From Amycolatopsis thermoflava N1165 (GTDB lineage: Bacteria > Actinomycetota > Actinomycetes > Mycobacteriales > Pseudonocardiaceae): DNA of 64,000 bases. A program made the translations under genes and the position numbers. The notes beneath the pieces were generated by a model. The model had not been told where the DNA came from and did not search any database. It saw only the letters and a list, made by a program, of their open reading frames with translations. Location: the NCBI RefSeq assembly GCF_000473265.1, contig NZ_KI421511.1, positions 2,641,560 through 2,705,559 on the forward strand. The letters run 5' to 3'. Below are positions 1 through 7,372 of this stretch, piece after piece (the stretch's first letter is position 1; each line of letters opens with the position of its first letter).

Positions 1-146
1 AACGTGCCTTCCCACGAGTCGATGCGCGTGGGGGTGTCGAACACCGCGGCGTAGCCCTCGAGTGTGTGCCCGTCACCCTCGTCGTCGGCTCGTTCCAGGG
101 TGAACGGGATGGACCGGATCAGGCTGGACTGGATCGCCAGGCTCAC
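1..146 (-). CDS. HK97-family prohead protease (5' part only)
   Basis: Only the first 48 or so residues are inside the window. They read as VSLAIQSSL..., followed by a segment ending LEGYAAVFDTPTRI, which matches the N-terminus of HK97-type prohead maturation proteases (the EGYA.VF.TP.. strand). Start is GTG at 146, four-base overlap with the portal stop, behind a strong GAGGAGG ribosome site. In this family the protein cleaves the capsid scaffold during head assembly; its position just after the portal gene is the usual one. The catalytic Ser and His lie beyond the window edge. Confidence 0.85.
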   Translation of the reverse strand, partial: MSLAIQSSLIRSIPFTLERADDEGDGHTLEGYAAVFDTPTRIDSWEGT

Positions 147-1489
147 GGAGCCACCTCCTCGGAAGGGGTTGCGGGCGTTGTGGTGCCCGGCGCTTGCAGC
201 TGAACGGAGTACAGACCGGTGTGCCGCAGCAACGTCCAGTCCTCGGAGTCGACCGCTCGGATCACGGTCTCGGGTTCGTAGCCGGCGTCGATGAGTTGCT
301 TGATGGTGTTGGCTTGCCGGTTTTGGATCTCGGCGGCGTCTCTGCGGTCTTCTCGCAGGAACGGCACGTCGCGCGCGTCGTACCAGAGCCGCGCAGCGCC
401 CTTCGGTGGCGGGATCAGTGTGGCGAGGGACCCGGCGGCGTTCTGCCATAGCGGGTGCATGGTGCCGTCCGCGAACCGGCGGCGGGCTTGCGCGTAGTTC
501 GAGTAGGTCGCCGCGGCCAAACCTTCTGACAGGCCCACGATGACTGGGGGGACACCGGCGGCAGCAGCGATGCGGGTTTCGCCGTGGCCCTGGACTTCCT
601 TGAAGTCCATCTGCTTGAAGTCGTTCCCGACCACGGTGACGTCCGCGCCACCACCGACAAGCAGCGGCTTGTAGGCGTTCTCAGGGCCGCGGTGGGTGGC
701 CTCGAACCGGTCCTTGAACTGGGCGAACTTCTCCAGCGAGATCGCTTTGTCCAGCTTGATGACCATGTTGGGGGTTGCGCCGTTGTCGAAGAACTTCGAC
801 TTGTGCGTCCCCATCGACTTGTCGTTCGCGATCTCCCGCAGCACGGGGGTGAGCCACGACATGCCCCGGTAGGTGGCGAGGGGGTCGGGGATTGGCGCGA
901 AGTGCGCCACCTCGTCAGGCAGGAACACGGCGGACGGTTCACGGCTGCCCGTGATCCCGCCTTCGTAGTAGACGTAGCCGATCTTCTTGAACCCGACGAC
1001 ACCGTTCGGTGTTGTGCGCGGTTCGAGGACGATCTCAACCCAGTCGGGGCGTAGCCGCACCAACTCGCTGTCGACCACGGTCCAGTAGCTGTTCCCGGCG
1101 AGGTCCGCGTCCTGGATCATCCGGGCAAGGAGGTCTTGCGTGGTGCCGCCGCGCCACGGCGTCTCCAACGGCTCCAACTCGGTGGTGCCGAACAACCCTG
1201 AAGGTCGACCACCCGAGAGTCCCTGCCACTGGAACCGCACGGCGGAGAACACCAGCTGCCTGACCAGCATGCAGGCGAACACCACACCGTTCGACGCGTA
1301 CGCCGACGAGGCGTAGCCACGAAGGTCGTTCGAAATCTTCTCGGTGGATCCGCGGAGCGTCTGCTGAACACCACCCAGCCCGTAGGCGTTGCCCTGGTAC
1401 ACGAACTGGTTCAGGGCGGTGGCGTAGTCGTCGATGGTGGTGATGGCGCGTTCCGGCCGGCCCATCAAAGACCGGATCAGGTTAGCCAC
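143..1489 (-). CDS. Phage portal protein, HK97 family
   Basis: 448 residues, the normal size for HK97-type portals. The N-terminal region (about 55-80, ASNGVVFACMLVRQLVFSAV) is the conserved helix of this family, and the mid-part has the usual W.ELVRLRPDWVEI and GMSWLTPVLREI blocks. Portals form the dodecameric ring at the head vertex through which terminase pumps DNA. Start is GTG at 1489 behind GGAGGTAGCAC. The gene overlaps the prohead protease by four bases and follows terminase directly, the usual packaging gene order. Confidence 0.93.
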   Translation of the reverse strand: MANLIRSLMGRPERAITTIDDYATALNQFVYQGNAYGLGGVQQTLRGSTEKISNDLRGYASSAYASNGVVFACMLVRQLVFSAVRFQWQGLSGGRPSGLFGTTELEPLETPWRGGTTQDLLARMIQDADLAGNSYWTVVDSELVRLRPDWVEIVLEPRTTPNGVVGFKKIGYVYYEGGITGSREPSAVFLPDEVAHFAPIPDPLATYRGMSWLTPVLREIANDKSMGTHKSKFFDNGATPNMVIKLDKAISLEKFAQFKDRFEATHRGPENAYKPLLVGGGADVTVVGNDFKQMDFKEVQGHGETRIAAAAGVPPVIVGLSEGLAAATYSNYAQARRRFADGTMHPLWQNAAGSLATLIPPPKGAARLWYDARDVPFLREDRRDAAEIQNRQANTIKQLIDAGYEPETVIRAVDSEDWTLLRHTGLYSVQLQAPGTTTPATPSEEVAP

Positions 1490-1492
1490 GTG

Positions 1493-1666
1493 CTACCTCC
1501 GGTCCACGTCGATAAGGAACAGCCCGCACGCGACCGCCACCAACCCGCCCGCGAACAGCACGATCGCCAACCCCCACAGCAGGTACACACCGGAGAGGGC
1601 GACGGTGAGACCACCGAGGACGGTGAGGCGGGACAGGAGGTGCCGGTTCAGCCGAACACGGCCCAC
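1493..1666 (-). CDS. Small membrane protein between terminase and portal
   Basis: A 57-residue open frame that starts at GTG 1666 inside the last codons of terminase and has a good GGAGG ribosome site eight bases upstream. After a basic N-terminus (VGRVRLNRHLLSRL) almost the whole product is hydrophobic (about residues 15-50), giving one or two membrane spans, and it ends LIDVDRR. Similar tiny membrane proteins occur at this position in some actinophages; the role is not known. The coupling to terminase and the ribosome site argue that it is real. Confidence 0.7.
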   Translation of the reverse strand: MGRVRLNRHLLSRLTVLGGLTVALSGVYLLWGLAIVLFAGGLVAVACGLFLIDVDRR

Positions 1667-3198
1667 GGCTCAACCTCCTGTTCCTTGTCCACCAGGTGAG
1701 CCCTGGACTCGTATGCCCACCGCGCCAGGGACACCGCCACGAGTGGTGAGGTGTCGGCGTCGGCTTCTTTTCGGGCCCACATCAAGCTGTCCCCGGTCTG
1801 CTTGGTTTTCGCTCCCGCCACGGAGGCGTCGAGCTCGTCCTGGCCGATGTGCCGGAACGAGGCTTGTTTGACCGCGTCGAGGATCTGGCCCGTTGCGGCG
1901 GTCATCTCCGTCGCGGTCGTGACCACCAGATCCCCACGTTTCGGGTACTCGGGGTCTTCGGTCTTGGTGATCCCGACCTTTTCCAGGTCGACACCGAGGG
2001 AAGCTCCCACGGCGCGGCCAACCGCGATCGCCACCGGGTTGAGCGCTTCGTTCCACTCGCGAATCCGGTCAACAAGCCAGTTCGTGCCCGGCCGGTAGTC
2101 CAACAACTGGGTGTGCCCCAGACCGTCGGCGCGGATCCCGTAGAGCGCGATGGCGGCGTAGTCCCGCTGCGGGGCGATGTCGATCGCGATCGCCACGTCA
2201 CCGTCACGCCGCGACTCGGGGTCATGCAGCTTGGTGTTCCACCACACCACGTCGATCGCGCCACCGCCGGTGATGCGCCGCGGCCACAACCCCAGCACCT
2301 CACGAGCGAACCCACGCCCCTTGTTCGCCGACAGCATCTTCCGCAGCCGGCGGATGGTTTCCAAGGTGACGCGCCCCAACCCCAGCGCCGGGTTGGAGTA
2401 CGCCCAGTTCTGCGGGTCGTCGATGTCGATTTTGACGTGGATGTCCTCGAGGTCCCCGGGGAGTCCCCAGTCGCGGTAGCCGAGGGAGTCGTCTCCGCCC
2501 TTCTCGGCGCGCTCCTTGAGCTCGTACATCACCTCGCCCGTGTCACCCGTCAACGGCGGCGACGACAGGTACACGATCTGCGCGTTCGGGCGGGCGATCA
2601 GCGTCGGCCCCAACGCCTCCGCCTGCTCTGGGGTGTAGGCGAACGCCTCGTCGATGACGTTCAAGTCACCGGAGAACCCTCGACCGGACCCCTTCGAGCG
2701 GGCGACGAACTTGATCCGCTGTTCGGTGTCGAGTCGTTCGAAGCCCTCTTCGCCGTTGGTGTTGGAGATCTTCACCATCACGCCGTCGACCTCGACCAGC
2801 GTGTCACTGATCGGGGTGCCCAGCGCGCGGATGAGTTTCCGCATCTTGCGGAACGCTTCCATCGCGGTCTTGTACTCGTGCGCCGACCAGATGATCAGTT
2901 CCTCGCCGAGGACGAAGAACCCGACCAGCGCGCGGGCCTCCCCCAGCCCGCCCTTGCCGTTCTGGCGGGCGACCCACTCCGCGTACTCGTAGCACGCCCA
3001 CTTGCCATCCGGTCGCGTCGACAGCATCAGGTCGACGCTGTCCTTCTGCCACGGCTCCAGCGGCTTCCCCGCCGCCTCCATCAGGTCCGCGGCGAGGTCG
3101 CCGAACGAGCCGACGATGTTGTCAGGCCGGGACTCAACCCGCGGTGTGAGCGCTCCGCGCAGCACGCTTGGCGGCGAGGTCAGCAAGCACCCCACCAC
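1648..3198 (-). CDS. Terminase large subunit
   Basis: 516 residues. The ATPase Walker A-like motif is WVARQNGKG (near residue 92), Walker B is LNVIDEA (near 178), and the nuclease half has the acidic patch around DGDVAIAIDIAPQRDYAAI (near 330) plus a later Asp-rich block (ASVAGAKTKQTGDSLMWARKEADAD). This enzyme translocates DNA into the head and cuts concatemers. The start is uncertain: GTG at 3198 gives a 65-base overlap with the small subunit and has only a weak ribosome site; a GTG further in is possible. A degraded copy of part of a different large subunit lies at 4814-4985. Confidence 0.94.
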   Translation of the reverse strand: MVGCLLTSPPSVLRGALTPRVESRPDNIVGSFGDLAADLMEAAGKPLEPWQKDSVDLMLSTRPDGKWACYEYAEWVARQNGKGGLGEARALVGFFVLGEELIIWSAHEYKTAMEAFRKMRKLIRALGTPISDTLVEVDGVMVKISNTNGEEGFERLDTEQRIKFVARSKGSGRGFSGDLNVIDEAFAYTPEQAEALGPTLIARPNAQIVYLSSPPLTGDTGEVMYELKERAEKGGDDSLGYRDWGLPGDLEDIHVKIDIDDPQNWAYSNPALGLGRVTLETIRRLRKMLSANKGRGFAREVLGLWPRRITGGGAIDVVWWNTKLHDPESRRDGDVAIAIDIAPQRDYAAIALYGIRADGLGHTQLLDYRPGTNWLVDRIREWNEALNPVAIAVGRAVGASLGVDLEKVGITKTEDPEYPKRGDLVVTTATEMTAATGQILDAVKQASFRHIGQDELDASVAGAKTKQTGDSLMWARKEADADTSPLVAVSLARWAYESRAHLVDKEQEVEPWAVFG

Positions 3199-3679
3199 CC
3201 TTCGGTTGCGGCTTCTGAGCGCCGGCGGCCTTCACCAAGTCCGTCACGGCCATCCGGAACGCGCTCTGCAGCTCCCGCGACTCGGTCAGCAGCTTGTCCA
3301 CGACGACCTCGACACGGGACCCGTCGTCGTTGCGGGACCAGAACCGCAACCAGTCCTCGCCCTTCAAATGCCGGTCCAGCCGCTCGAGCCGGTCCGCCAT
3401 GCGGCAGGTTTCGAGCAGCATCTCCCGGTGCAGCGGGGAGGGCTGCCAGGCGGCTGTCATCTGGTCCCAGAGCCGCCGACCACGGCTGGACAGCCCCATC
3501 TCATCCACGGGCACGCTGGATCCCGTTACGGACTCCTCAGGCGTTACGGGTGACGTAACGGCCTCGGGCGTGATGACCGCGCAGTTCCCGACCACGCATC
3601 GGGAGTGATCTCCCTGCTCATGACGCCTGCGCCGGTCCCGGTACGCGCGCGCACGCGAGGCCGCAGTGGCATCGGCCAT
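3134..3679 (-). CDS. Terminase small subunit
   Basis: 181 residues from ATG 3679, chosen over GTG 3682 because GGAGG sits five bases before it. The N-terminus is very basic (SRARAYRDRRRRHEQGD). The helical core RGRRLWDQM.....L..R.MLLETCRMADRLERLDR is the pattern of actinophage terminase small subunits. It binds packaging sites and presents DNA to the large subunit, whose gene overlaps its 3' end. The C-terminus is Ala/Lys-rich. The assignment rests on this pattern and on position. Confidence 0.85.
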   Translation of the reverse strand: MADATAASRARAYRDRRRRHEQGDHSRCVVGNCAVITPEAVTSPVTPEESVTGSSVPVDEMGLSSRGRRLWDQMTAAWQPSPLHREMLLETCRMADRLERLDRHLKGEDWLRFWSRNDDGSRVEVVVDKLLTESRELQSAFRMAVTDLVKAAGAQKPQPKGGGVLADLAAKRAARSAHTAG

Positions 3680-3945
3680 CACGACCTCCAGAGATCATTC
3701 CGGGGGGAGATTTGACGGGAGCGGTGGAGTGGGGTCTCCGTTGTGGATCTTTCTCGACGGGGTGGGTACCCCCCGTTACCTCGGTGCATCTGGTTGGTTA
3801 TTCACCAACATGGCTCTGACCTGCGGAAACGGCCTATCGGCAGTCGCCGAGACCATCCACATCGGACAGTGCTCGTCCGTCCACTGTGGTCATCATGTGG
3901 CTTTGACCTGCGGCTTTGATGGCCGAGTGCGTGGTGGTTGGTGGG
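3680..3945. other. Intergenic region upstream of the packaging genes
   Basis: 266 bases without a convincing gene. It contains a GC-rich hairpin ACGGGG/CCCCGT around 3757-3776, a small hairpin GTTGGT-tattc-ACCAAC at 3793-3809 and a 16-base direct repeat (tggctYtgacctgcgg) at 3811-3826 and 3898-3913 with one mismatch. It separates the small accessory cluster (3.9-7.3 kb) from the packaging genes, so a terminator followed by a late promoter, or a packaging (cos/pac) recognition region, is plausible. No clear promoter hexamers were identified. Confidence 0.5.
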
Positions 3946-4431
3946 TCACACTGTGCCAGGGTCCAGGGCCACGGTGCCTCGGGGGTTGGCCCAGTCGGGG
4001 TGGAGCAGGCCAGGGTCCAAGTCACCGAGCCAAGGCTGGTAGCGGTGGTACCACTGGCCTATCCGGGTGCGGGTGCCACGTGGCCTGCCAGTGTCCAGGG
4101 CGCGCTGCTCGCACACGGTCTTGCCTGGGTTGAGCACATACATCTGGGCACGCCACCGTTGGGCTAGGGCTTGGCGTGAGGTTGGGTGTGGGGCGGTGCG
4201 CAGCACCCATGCCGTGCCGTGGGCTGGGTGGTGGTAGGCCTGGGCGATAGCGGCCTGCATGTGCTGCTCTGCCTGGGTGCGGTAGGGCTCGGGGTGTATC
4301 CACTCCACTGGCGAACCGAGGGCTTGGGCGATGTGGTCGTAGTCCAACACCACGTCCTCACGCTTGGCGATGGTGTGGGCCAGGGTGGTCTTGCCCGAGC
4401 ACGGTGGGCCGGCGAGTACCACGATGCGCAT
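3946..4431 (-). CDS. P-loop kinase, AAA/zeta-toxin-like
   Basis: 161 residues beginning MRIVVLAGPPCSGKTTL, a perfect Walker A (GPPCSGKTT) at residues 8-16, followed by LDYDHIAQALGSP, the acidic strand of small-molecule or polynucleotide kinases. An Arg-rich lid (ALDTGRPRGTRTRIGQWYHRY) follows. Phages often carry such kinases for nucleotide or RNA-end metabolism; the substrate cannot be told from sequence. The ATG overlaps the stop of the upstream 66-residue gene (TGATG), so the two are translationally coupled. Confidence 0.8.
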   Translation of the reverse strand: MRIVVLAGPPCSGKTTLAHTIAKREDVVLDYDHIAQALGSPVEWIHPEPYRTQAEQHMQAAIAQAYHHPAHGTAWVLRTAPHPTSRQALAQRWRAQMYVLNPGKTVCEQRALDTGRPRGTRTRIGQWYHRYQPWLGDLDPGLLHPDWANPRGTVALDPGTV

Positions 4432-4631
4432 CAGCGGTTGATGGCCGTGAACTCGACGTCCCCGCTCACCACGATCACCTCATGATTGGGTACCAACTCG
4501 GCGAGCATGCCGTGCAGTCGGGCAAGCGACGCAGTGTCGTAGTCGGCTGGGCAGCGGACGGCGAGCACGTCACCTGGTTCGAGGTGGATACGTGTGATGG
4601 CCTCAACCACTGCCGGTGTCTGCTCGTCCAT
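4431..4631 (-). CDS. Conserved small phage protein, unknown function
   Basis: 66 residues, acidic, with the sequence HLEPGDVLAVRCPADYDTAS in the middle and a predicted alpha/beta fold (VIVVSGDVEFTAI at the end). I recognise the EPGDVLAVR pattern from actinophage proteins of unknown role but cannot assign a function. It is coupled to the kinase gene by a stop/start overlap. Confidence 0.7.
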   Translation of the reverse strand: MDEQTPAVVEAITRIHLEPGDVLAVRCPADYDTASLARLHGMLAELVPNHEVIVVSGDVEFTAINR

Positions 4632-4643
4632 CAGAGGGGTCTC

Positions 4644-4775
4644 CTACTTGTGGCAGGTGCAGTGGCAGCAGCAGCGCTTGCGGGTGGACACACCAGCACG
4701 GCCAGGTGGCGGCGGCGGTGGGTCCGCTGGCTGGCGTGGTGTGGTGCCAGGGTTACGCGCCGCCTGCTGGCCCAT
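4644..4775 (-). CDS. 43-residue proline-rich peptide with Cys/His tail
   Basis: Open frame MGQQAARNPGTTPRQP... with a run of six prolines and the C-terminus TRKRCCCHCTCHK, six Cys and two His in ten positions, a likely metal-binding tail. Its ATG overlaps the TGA of a seven-codon mini-frame (4775-4795, MSDRDF) that has the strong ribosome site (GGAGGG), so it would be translated by coupling. Function unknown. It may also be a remnant, because it directly follows a terminase relic. Confidence 0.45.
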   Translation of the reverse strand: MGQQAARNPGTTPRQPADPPPPPPGRAGVSTRKRCCCHCTCHK

Positions 4776-4795
4776 CAGAAGTCCCGGTCGCTCAT
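4775..4795 (-). CDS. Six-residue leader peptide frame MSDRDF
   Basis: ATG at 4795 preceded by GGAGGGCAGCG, stop TGA at 4777-4775 overlapping the ATG of the Cys-tailed peptide. The only good ribosome site of this segment belongs to this mini-frame. It is either a translational coupler or the stub of a gene broken by recombination. Confidence 0.3.
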   Translation of the reverse strand: MSDRDF

Positions 4796-4813
4796 CGCTG
4801 CCCTCCTGGGCTC

Positions 4814-4985
4814 TCAGACGTACACGATCTGCGGGTTGGGTCTGGACGCCACCGTCGGTAGCAGGTCTTCCCGTCGGCCTGAGCCATCGAGGATCAACAG
4901 GTCGGCGACATGGCCGCGCACTGACCCGGCATAGCTGGTGCATACGAACTTGATCCGCTTGCCGGTGTCGGCGCTGTTGGAGCAT
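4814..4985 (-). pseudogene. Relic of a second terminase large subunit (ATPase core)
   Basis: In one minus-strand frame this segment reads ...GKRIKFV.TS..GS.RG...DLLILD...REDLLPT...RPNPQIVYV then stop. It aligns with the intact terminase (RIKFVARSKGSGRGF..DLNVIDEA...E.L.PT...RPNAQIVY) across the strand leading to Walker B, with about six residues deleted just after the Walker B Asp. There is no start codon for this frame and no nuclease domain. It is more like the other actinophage terminase type (LLPTVASRPNPQI) than a duplicate of the neighbour, so it looks like debris from recombination with another phage. Confidence 0.7.
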
Positions 4986-5069
4986 CTCCCGTAGGTCTGC
5001 GGTCTGCTCGTCGGTCAGGTCGAGCCCGACGATGCGTGTGAACTCGGTTATGTCGATCGTGGACAGCAT
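4983..5069 (-). pseudogene. 5' fragment of a small phage gene, frameshifted into terminase relic
   Basis: ATG at 5069 gives MLSTIDITEFTRIVGLD and then LTDEQTADLREML, plausible protein sequence for about 30 residues. Past that point the same frame turns into Arg/Pro-rich antisense-like sequence while the terminase-like reading continues in another frame. I read it as a real 5' end joined out of frame to the terminase remnant. It could still be expressed as a 141-residue chimera ending in the Cys-rich tail at 4644, since that frame stays open. Confidence 0.45.
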
Positions 5070-5072
5070 CGG

Positions 5073-5432
5073 TCACACCTCGTTCAGGTCTACGGTCACC
5101 AGACCACGCTTCTGGTTCGGATTCAGGCGGGCGCACGGCCTGCCCACCGAGCAGGCGCATTCGTGGGGCTGTAGGCCACGTAGAGCGTTCGAACGGCCCG
5201 AGTTGCAGCCGAGGTGCGCGAGGCGAAGGTTCTGGCGCTGTGTGGGGTGTCCGCCGTGTTGCAGCTGCACCAGATGGTCAGCCGAGCGGGACAGGCGGTG
5301 CGTGGGCGGTAGGCGCTGGTCGACGAACCCGCCACACAGCCAGCAGTGGTTCTCCTCCGCGTACACCGCGGCCGAGACCTCACGCCACGGTCTACCGACC
5401 CTGCCCGCGCGTGTGGCCTCTGTGCGGGACAT
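5073..5432 (-). CDS. HNH endonuclease
   Basis: 119 residues from ATG 5432, which overlaps the upstream stop (ATGA). The zinc and catalytic core is CWLCGG (first Cys pair), SRSADHLVQLQHGG (the DH of the HNH), NLRLAHLGCNSGRSN (N and H plus the last ligand), about residues 33-80. HNH nucleases beside packaging genes often assist terminase in cutting at cos sites. The C-terminus carries extra Cys (HECACSVGRPC). Confidence 0.88.
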   Translation of the reverse strand: MSRTEATRAGRVGRPWREVSAAVYAEENHCWLCGGFVDQRLPPTHRLSRSADHLVQLQHGGHPTQRQNLRLAHLGCNSGRSNALRGLQPHECACSVGRPCARLNPNQKRGLVTVDLNEV

Positions 5433-5644
5433 CAGTCCTTGAATGACTCGTAGCGGTGCGCGATCAACGGTCCACCTTTCGAGTAGGTGGTGTGCTTCGA
5501 CATCTTGTCGGAGAGCTCCTGCAGCTGCTCCCACGTCAGGACGTGGTTGGGGTCAATGTTGATCGAGCGTGGTTGTGCCGCGACCTCGAGGTGGTGGTTG
5601 ATGGACCTCATCAGGTCCCGGATCTCGCGCAGCAGCTTCAACAC
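5432..5644 (-). CDS. Small helical phage protein, unknown
   Basis: 70 residues: an N-terminal amphipathic helix (MLKLLREIRDLMRSINHHLEV) and a second helix (WEQLQELSDKMSKH). No recognised domain. It is coupled by ATGA overlap to the HNH gene and lies in the same leftward run. Confidence 0.65.
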   Translation of the reverse strand: MLKLLREIRDLMRSINHHLEVAAQPRSINIDPNHVLTWEQLQELSDKMSKHTTYSKGGPLIAHRYESFKD

Positions 5645-5657
5645 GTCGGCCTCCCTG

Positions 5658-5927
5658 TCAGGGTTGTGGTGGTGGTGCCCAGCCGAGCCGTGTGAGGACC
5701 TCGGCTGTGGCGTCGGGGATCACAACCCCGATCTGCCCGTCCGTGGTCACATCCACCTCAAGCGCGCTGAGGTCGAGCACGAGCCGCGGGTACAGGCCTT
5801 GGCTGATCTCCAGCGTGACGCCGGTGATGCCTTGGGTGATGTCGTGCCCGTCCAACTGGACCTTGCACCGGCCCTCCACATCGACCTGGATCGACGCGCC
5901 ACGGTGGGTGGAGTCGAACAGGGTCAT
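5658..5927 (-). CDS. Hypothetical phage protein, beta-rich
   Basis: 89 residues from ATG 5927, which overlaps the preceding stop (ATGA). The reading MTLFDSTHRGASIQVDVEGRC, then LDGHDITQGITGVTLEI, is typical of small all-beta phage proteins that alternate ligand or DNA contact loops. No named family recognised. Confidence 0.65.
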   Translation of the reverse strand: MTLFDSTHRGASIQVDVEGRCKVQLDGHDITQGITGVTLEISQGLYPRLVLDLSALEVDVTTDGQIGVVIPDATAEVLTRLGWAPPPQP

Positions 5928-6082
5928 GCCAGTTGGAGGGCGTCGTTCACCAACACCACGCCGGCCAAGATGGTGCCGAGGGCGATACACACGCGGGTGG
6001 CGGTGGGGTGGGAGATCAGGAGGCCGATGCCGACGAGAGCGACAGCGAGGGACAGCAGAAAGGCATGCAGCTGCGGGGTCAC
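5924..6082 (-). CDS. Two-span small membrane protein (holin-like)
   Basis: 52 residues from GTG 6082, preceded by GAGGGAG and overlapping the TAG of the upstream gene. Two hydrophobic spans (FLLSLAVALVGIGLLI and VCIALGTILAGVVLVNDAL) separated by a short basic turn. Size and topology fit a class II holin, but no lysin gene is adjacent in the window, so the role is only a possibility. Confidence 0.6.
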   Translation of the reverse strand: MTPQLHAFLLSLAVALVGIGLLISHPTATRVCIALGTILAGVVLVNDALQLA

Positions 6083-6228
6083 TAGTCGTCTCCCTCGCTT
6101 CCACCAGACTCGATGAGGTCTTCGATGTCCTGTCGGGTGTAGACGCGGCGAGCGCACGCCGTCTCGTTCACCACGGTGACGTGGCCCGCTGGGATCGGGC
6201 CGCCTTGGGCGTACCAGGGTTCGGTCAT
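6082..6228 (-). CDS. 48-residue phage protein, unknown
   Basis: ATG 6228 overlaps the previous stop (ATGA); stop TAG overlaps the next start (TAGTG). The sequence starts MTEPWYAQGGPIPAGHVTVV and ends in an acidic helix (DIEDLIESGGSEGDD). The tight overlaps on both sides support expression; no family recognised. Confidence 0.6.
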   Translation of the reverse strand: MTEPWYAQGGPIPAGHVTVVNETACARRVYTRQDIEDLIESGGSEGDD

Positions 6229-6407
6229 GTCGTGGCTCCTACCGCGGCTGTGGCACGGCGACGCTGGGCTTTCAACGCGGCCAGGCTCTGGCAGAGGGCG
6301 TGGAACATGTGCCGGTTCCGCACATCCAATGCCCGGTCGATACGACGCAGGGTCAGGGTGATCTGCTGGTCCAGCACAGCTGGGGTCATGACCCTCACCA
6401 TCCCCAT
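6225..6407 (-). CDS. 60-residue basic helical protein, unknown
   Basis: Mostly one or two helices (QQITLTLRRIDRALDVRN, ALCQSLAALKAQRRR). The start may be ATG 6407 or ATG 6389; the latter has a GGTGAGG just upstream and removes the first six residues. Basic C-terminus suggests nucleic-acid contact but nothing specific. Confidence 0.55.
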   Translation of the reverse strand: MGMVRVMTPAVLDQQITLTLRRIDRALDVRNRHMFHALCQSLAALKAQRRRATAAVGATT

Positions 6408-6450
6408 GATCGTTCTTACCCGCCGGTGGGGAAGTGAGACTTTCCGCAGG

Positions 6451-6660
6451 TCACAAGAGTCGATCCATCGAGCCGTTCCACCGGTCCACGTGGTCCTGTT
6501 CGACCCTCAGCGACGCCATCAGCGCGTGAGTGCGGGCAAGCTCCAACGTGTCCCTGTCCTCCGGCGCTACCCGGCCCTGCTTGATGTAGGTCTGGGACAT
6601 CTCGACACGCTTCAGGAGGTTGTCGGCGATGCAGTAGTGCTCCTGCCGGTTCCGGGCCAT
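6451..6660 (-). CDS. 69-residue phage protein, unknown
   Basis: Reads MARNRQEHYCIADNLLKRVE, then helices (EDRDTLELARTHALMASLRVEQDHVDRWNG). All-helical, no known motif. Co-directional with neighbours; the stop is 44 bases before the next gene start. Confidence 0.6.
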   Translation of the reverse strand: MARNRQEHYCIADNLLKRVEMSQTYIKQGRVAPEDRDTLELARTHALMASLRVEQDHVDRWNGSMDRLL

Positions 6661-6669
6661 GAGCCAGTG

Positions 6670-6924
6670 TCAGGCGTTCCAGATGCCGAACAGGATGTGG
6701 CCGAAGAACCACACCATGAACGAGGCGAACCCGGCGATGCCGATCGGTCGCCACCACCGTGCTGGGTCCAGGCCGAGGGTTCGGCGGATCCACGCCGTGT
6801 AGGTGCCCGACGGTTTGCCGGCGGCCCGGTCCCGGTCGCCGTTGCGGATCGCGAGGGCTTCGAACACGCCGAACGCGACCAGGAAGCCACCCGTCACCAC
6901 AGGCCAGATGATGTTGGGGTTCAT
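6670..6924 (-). CDS. Two-span membrane protein, possible holin
   Basis: 84 residues from ATG 6924 behind GGAGG. Spans at NIIWPVVTGGFLVAFGVFEA and at PIGIAGFASFMVWFFGHILF flank a polar loop with basic residues and WIRRTLGLDP. Holins and membrane accessory proteins of actinophages have this shape. Its own promoter is possible because a hairpin lies just upstream at 6963-6995. Confidence 0.65.
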   Translation of the reverse strand: MNPNIIWPVVTGGFLVAFGVFEALAIRNGDRDRAAGKPSGTYTAWIRRTLGLDPARWWRPIGIAGFASFMVWFFGHILFGIWNA

Positions 6925-6962
6925 GCAGACCTCCGAGTTGAAGCCCACCCCCGACATGAAGA

Positions 6963-6995
6963 AGCCCCCCTCGCGCGTGACGCACTGAGGGGGCT
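6963..6995 (-). terminator. Hairpin between membrane-protein gene and HTH gene
   Basis: Arms agccccctc / gaggggggct (one-base bulge) with a 14-base loop; on the minus strand it is followed by cttcttcat, a weak T-tract. It would end transcripts from the 77-residue HTH gene at 7049. Confidence 0.45.
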
Positions 6996-7048
6996 GGGGT
7001 CGTGAAGCCGACACTTCATGACCATGAGGGACGATACGTTGGCGCTGG

Positions 7049-7282
7049 TCAAGTGGCAAGCGACACGCCGAGTGTCACAGCCAGCTCAGGTGCGCGACGG
7101 CGCACGAACGAGGCTTCGACTTCATCGAGGTTCCACTGGCGGGTGCGGCGGGTGCCGTACTTCGTCCACCCGTCCTGCATCGCCCAATACCTGAGTGTCG
7201 CGGCGGGCACGGAGTAGTGGAAGGAGAGCGCTTCGGTGTCCAGCAGAACCAGGCGATCCGTCACACTGTGATTGTCCCACAA
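7049..7282 (-). CDS. Small helix-turn-helix protein
   Basis: 77 residues. LLDTEALSFHYSVPAATLRYWAMQDGW resembles the winged-helix core of excisionase/MerR-like DNA binders (helix, turn, then YGTRRTRQWNLDEVEASF as the wing and specificity part). A shorter start at the internal GTG (VTDRL) is possible. It probably regulates the small cluster it heads; a 90-base gap (7283-7372) precedes it and could hold its promoter. Confidence 0.65.
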   Translation of the reverse strand: MWDNHSVTDRLVLLDTEALSFHYSVPAATLRYWAMQDGWTKYGTRRTRQWNLDEVEASFVRRRAPELAVTLGVSLAT

Positions 7283-7372
7283 TGGACCGGCAACGCCGGA
7301 GAGAAGACCACCAGTCGGGTAGCCACTACTCCGTCTCCGTAGCCAGCTCTGCTCGCTGCTGACGGCGAGGGA

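Noticed and set aside
1849..3558. Open frame of 569 codons opposite terminase
   Set aside because: Antisense shadow; terminase motifs are on the minus strand.
3666..4133. Plus-strand open frame of 155 codons at the terminase/kinase gap
   Set aside because: Gly/Cys-rich composition with no ribosome site, and it overlaps the kinase gene's 3' end.
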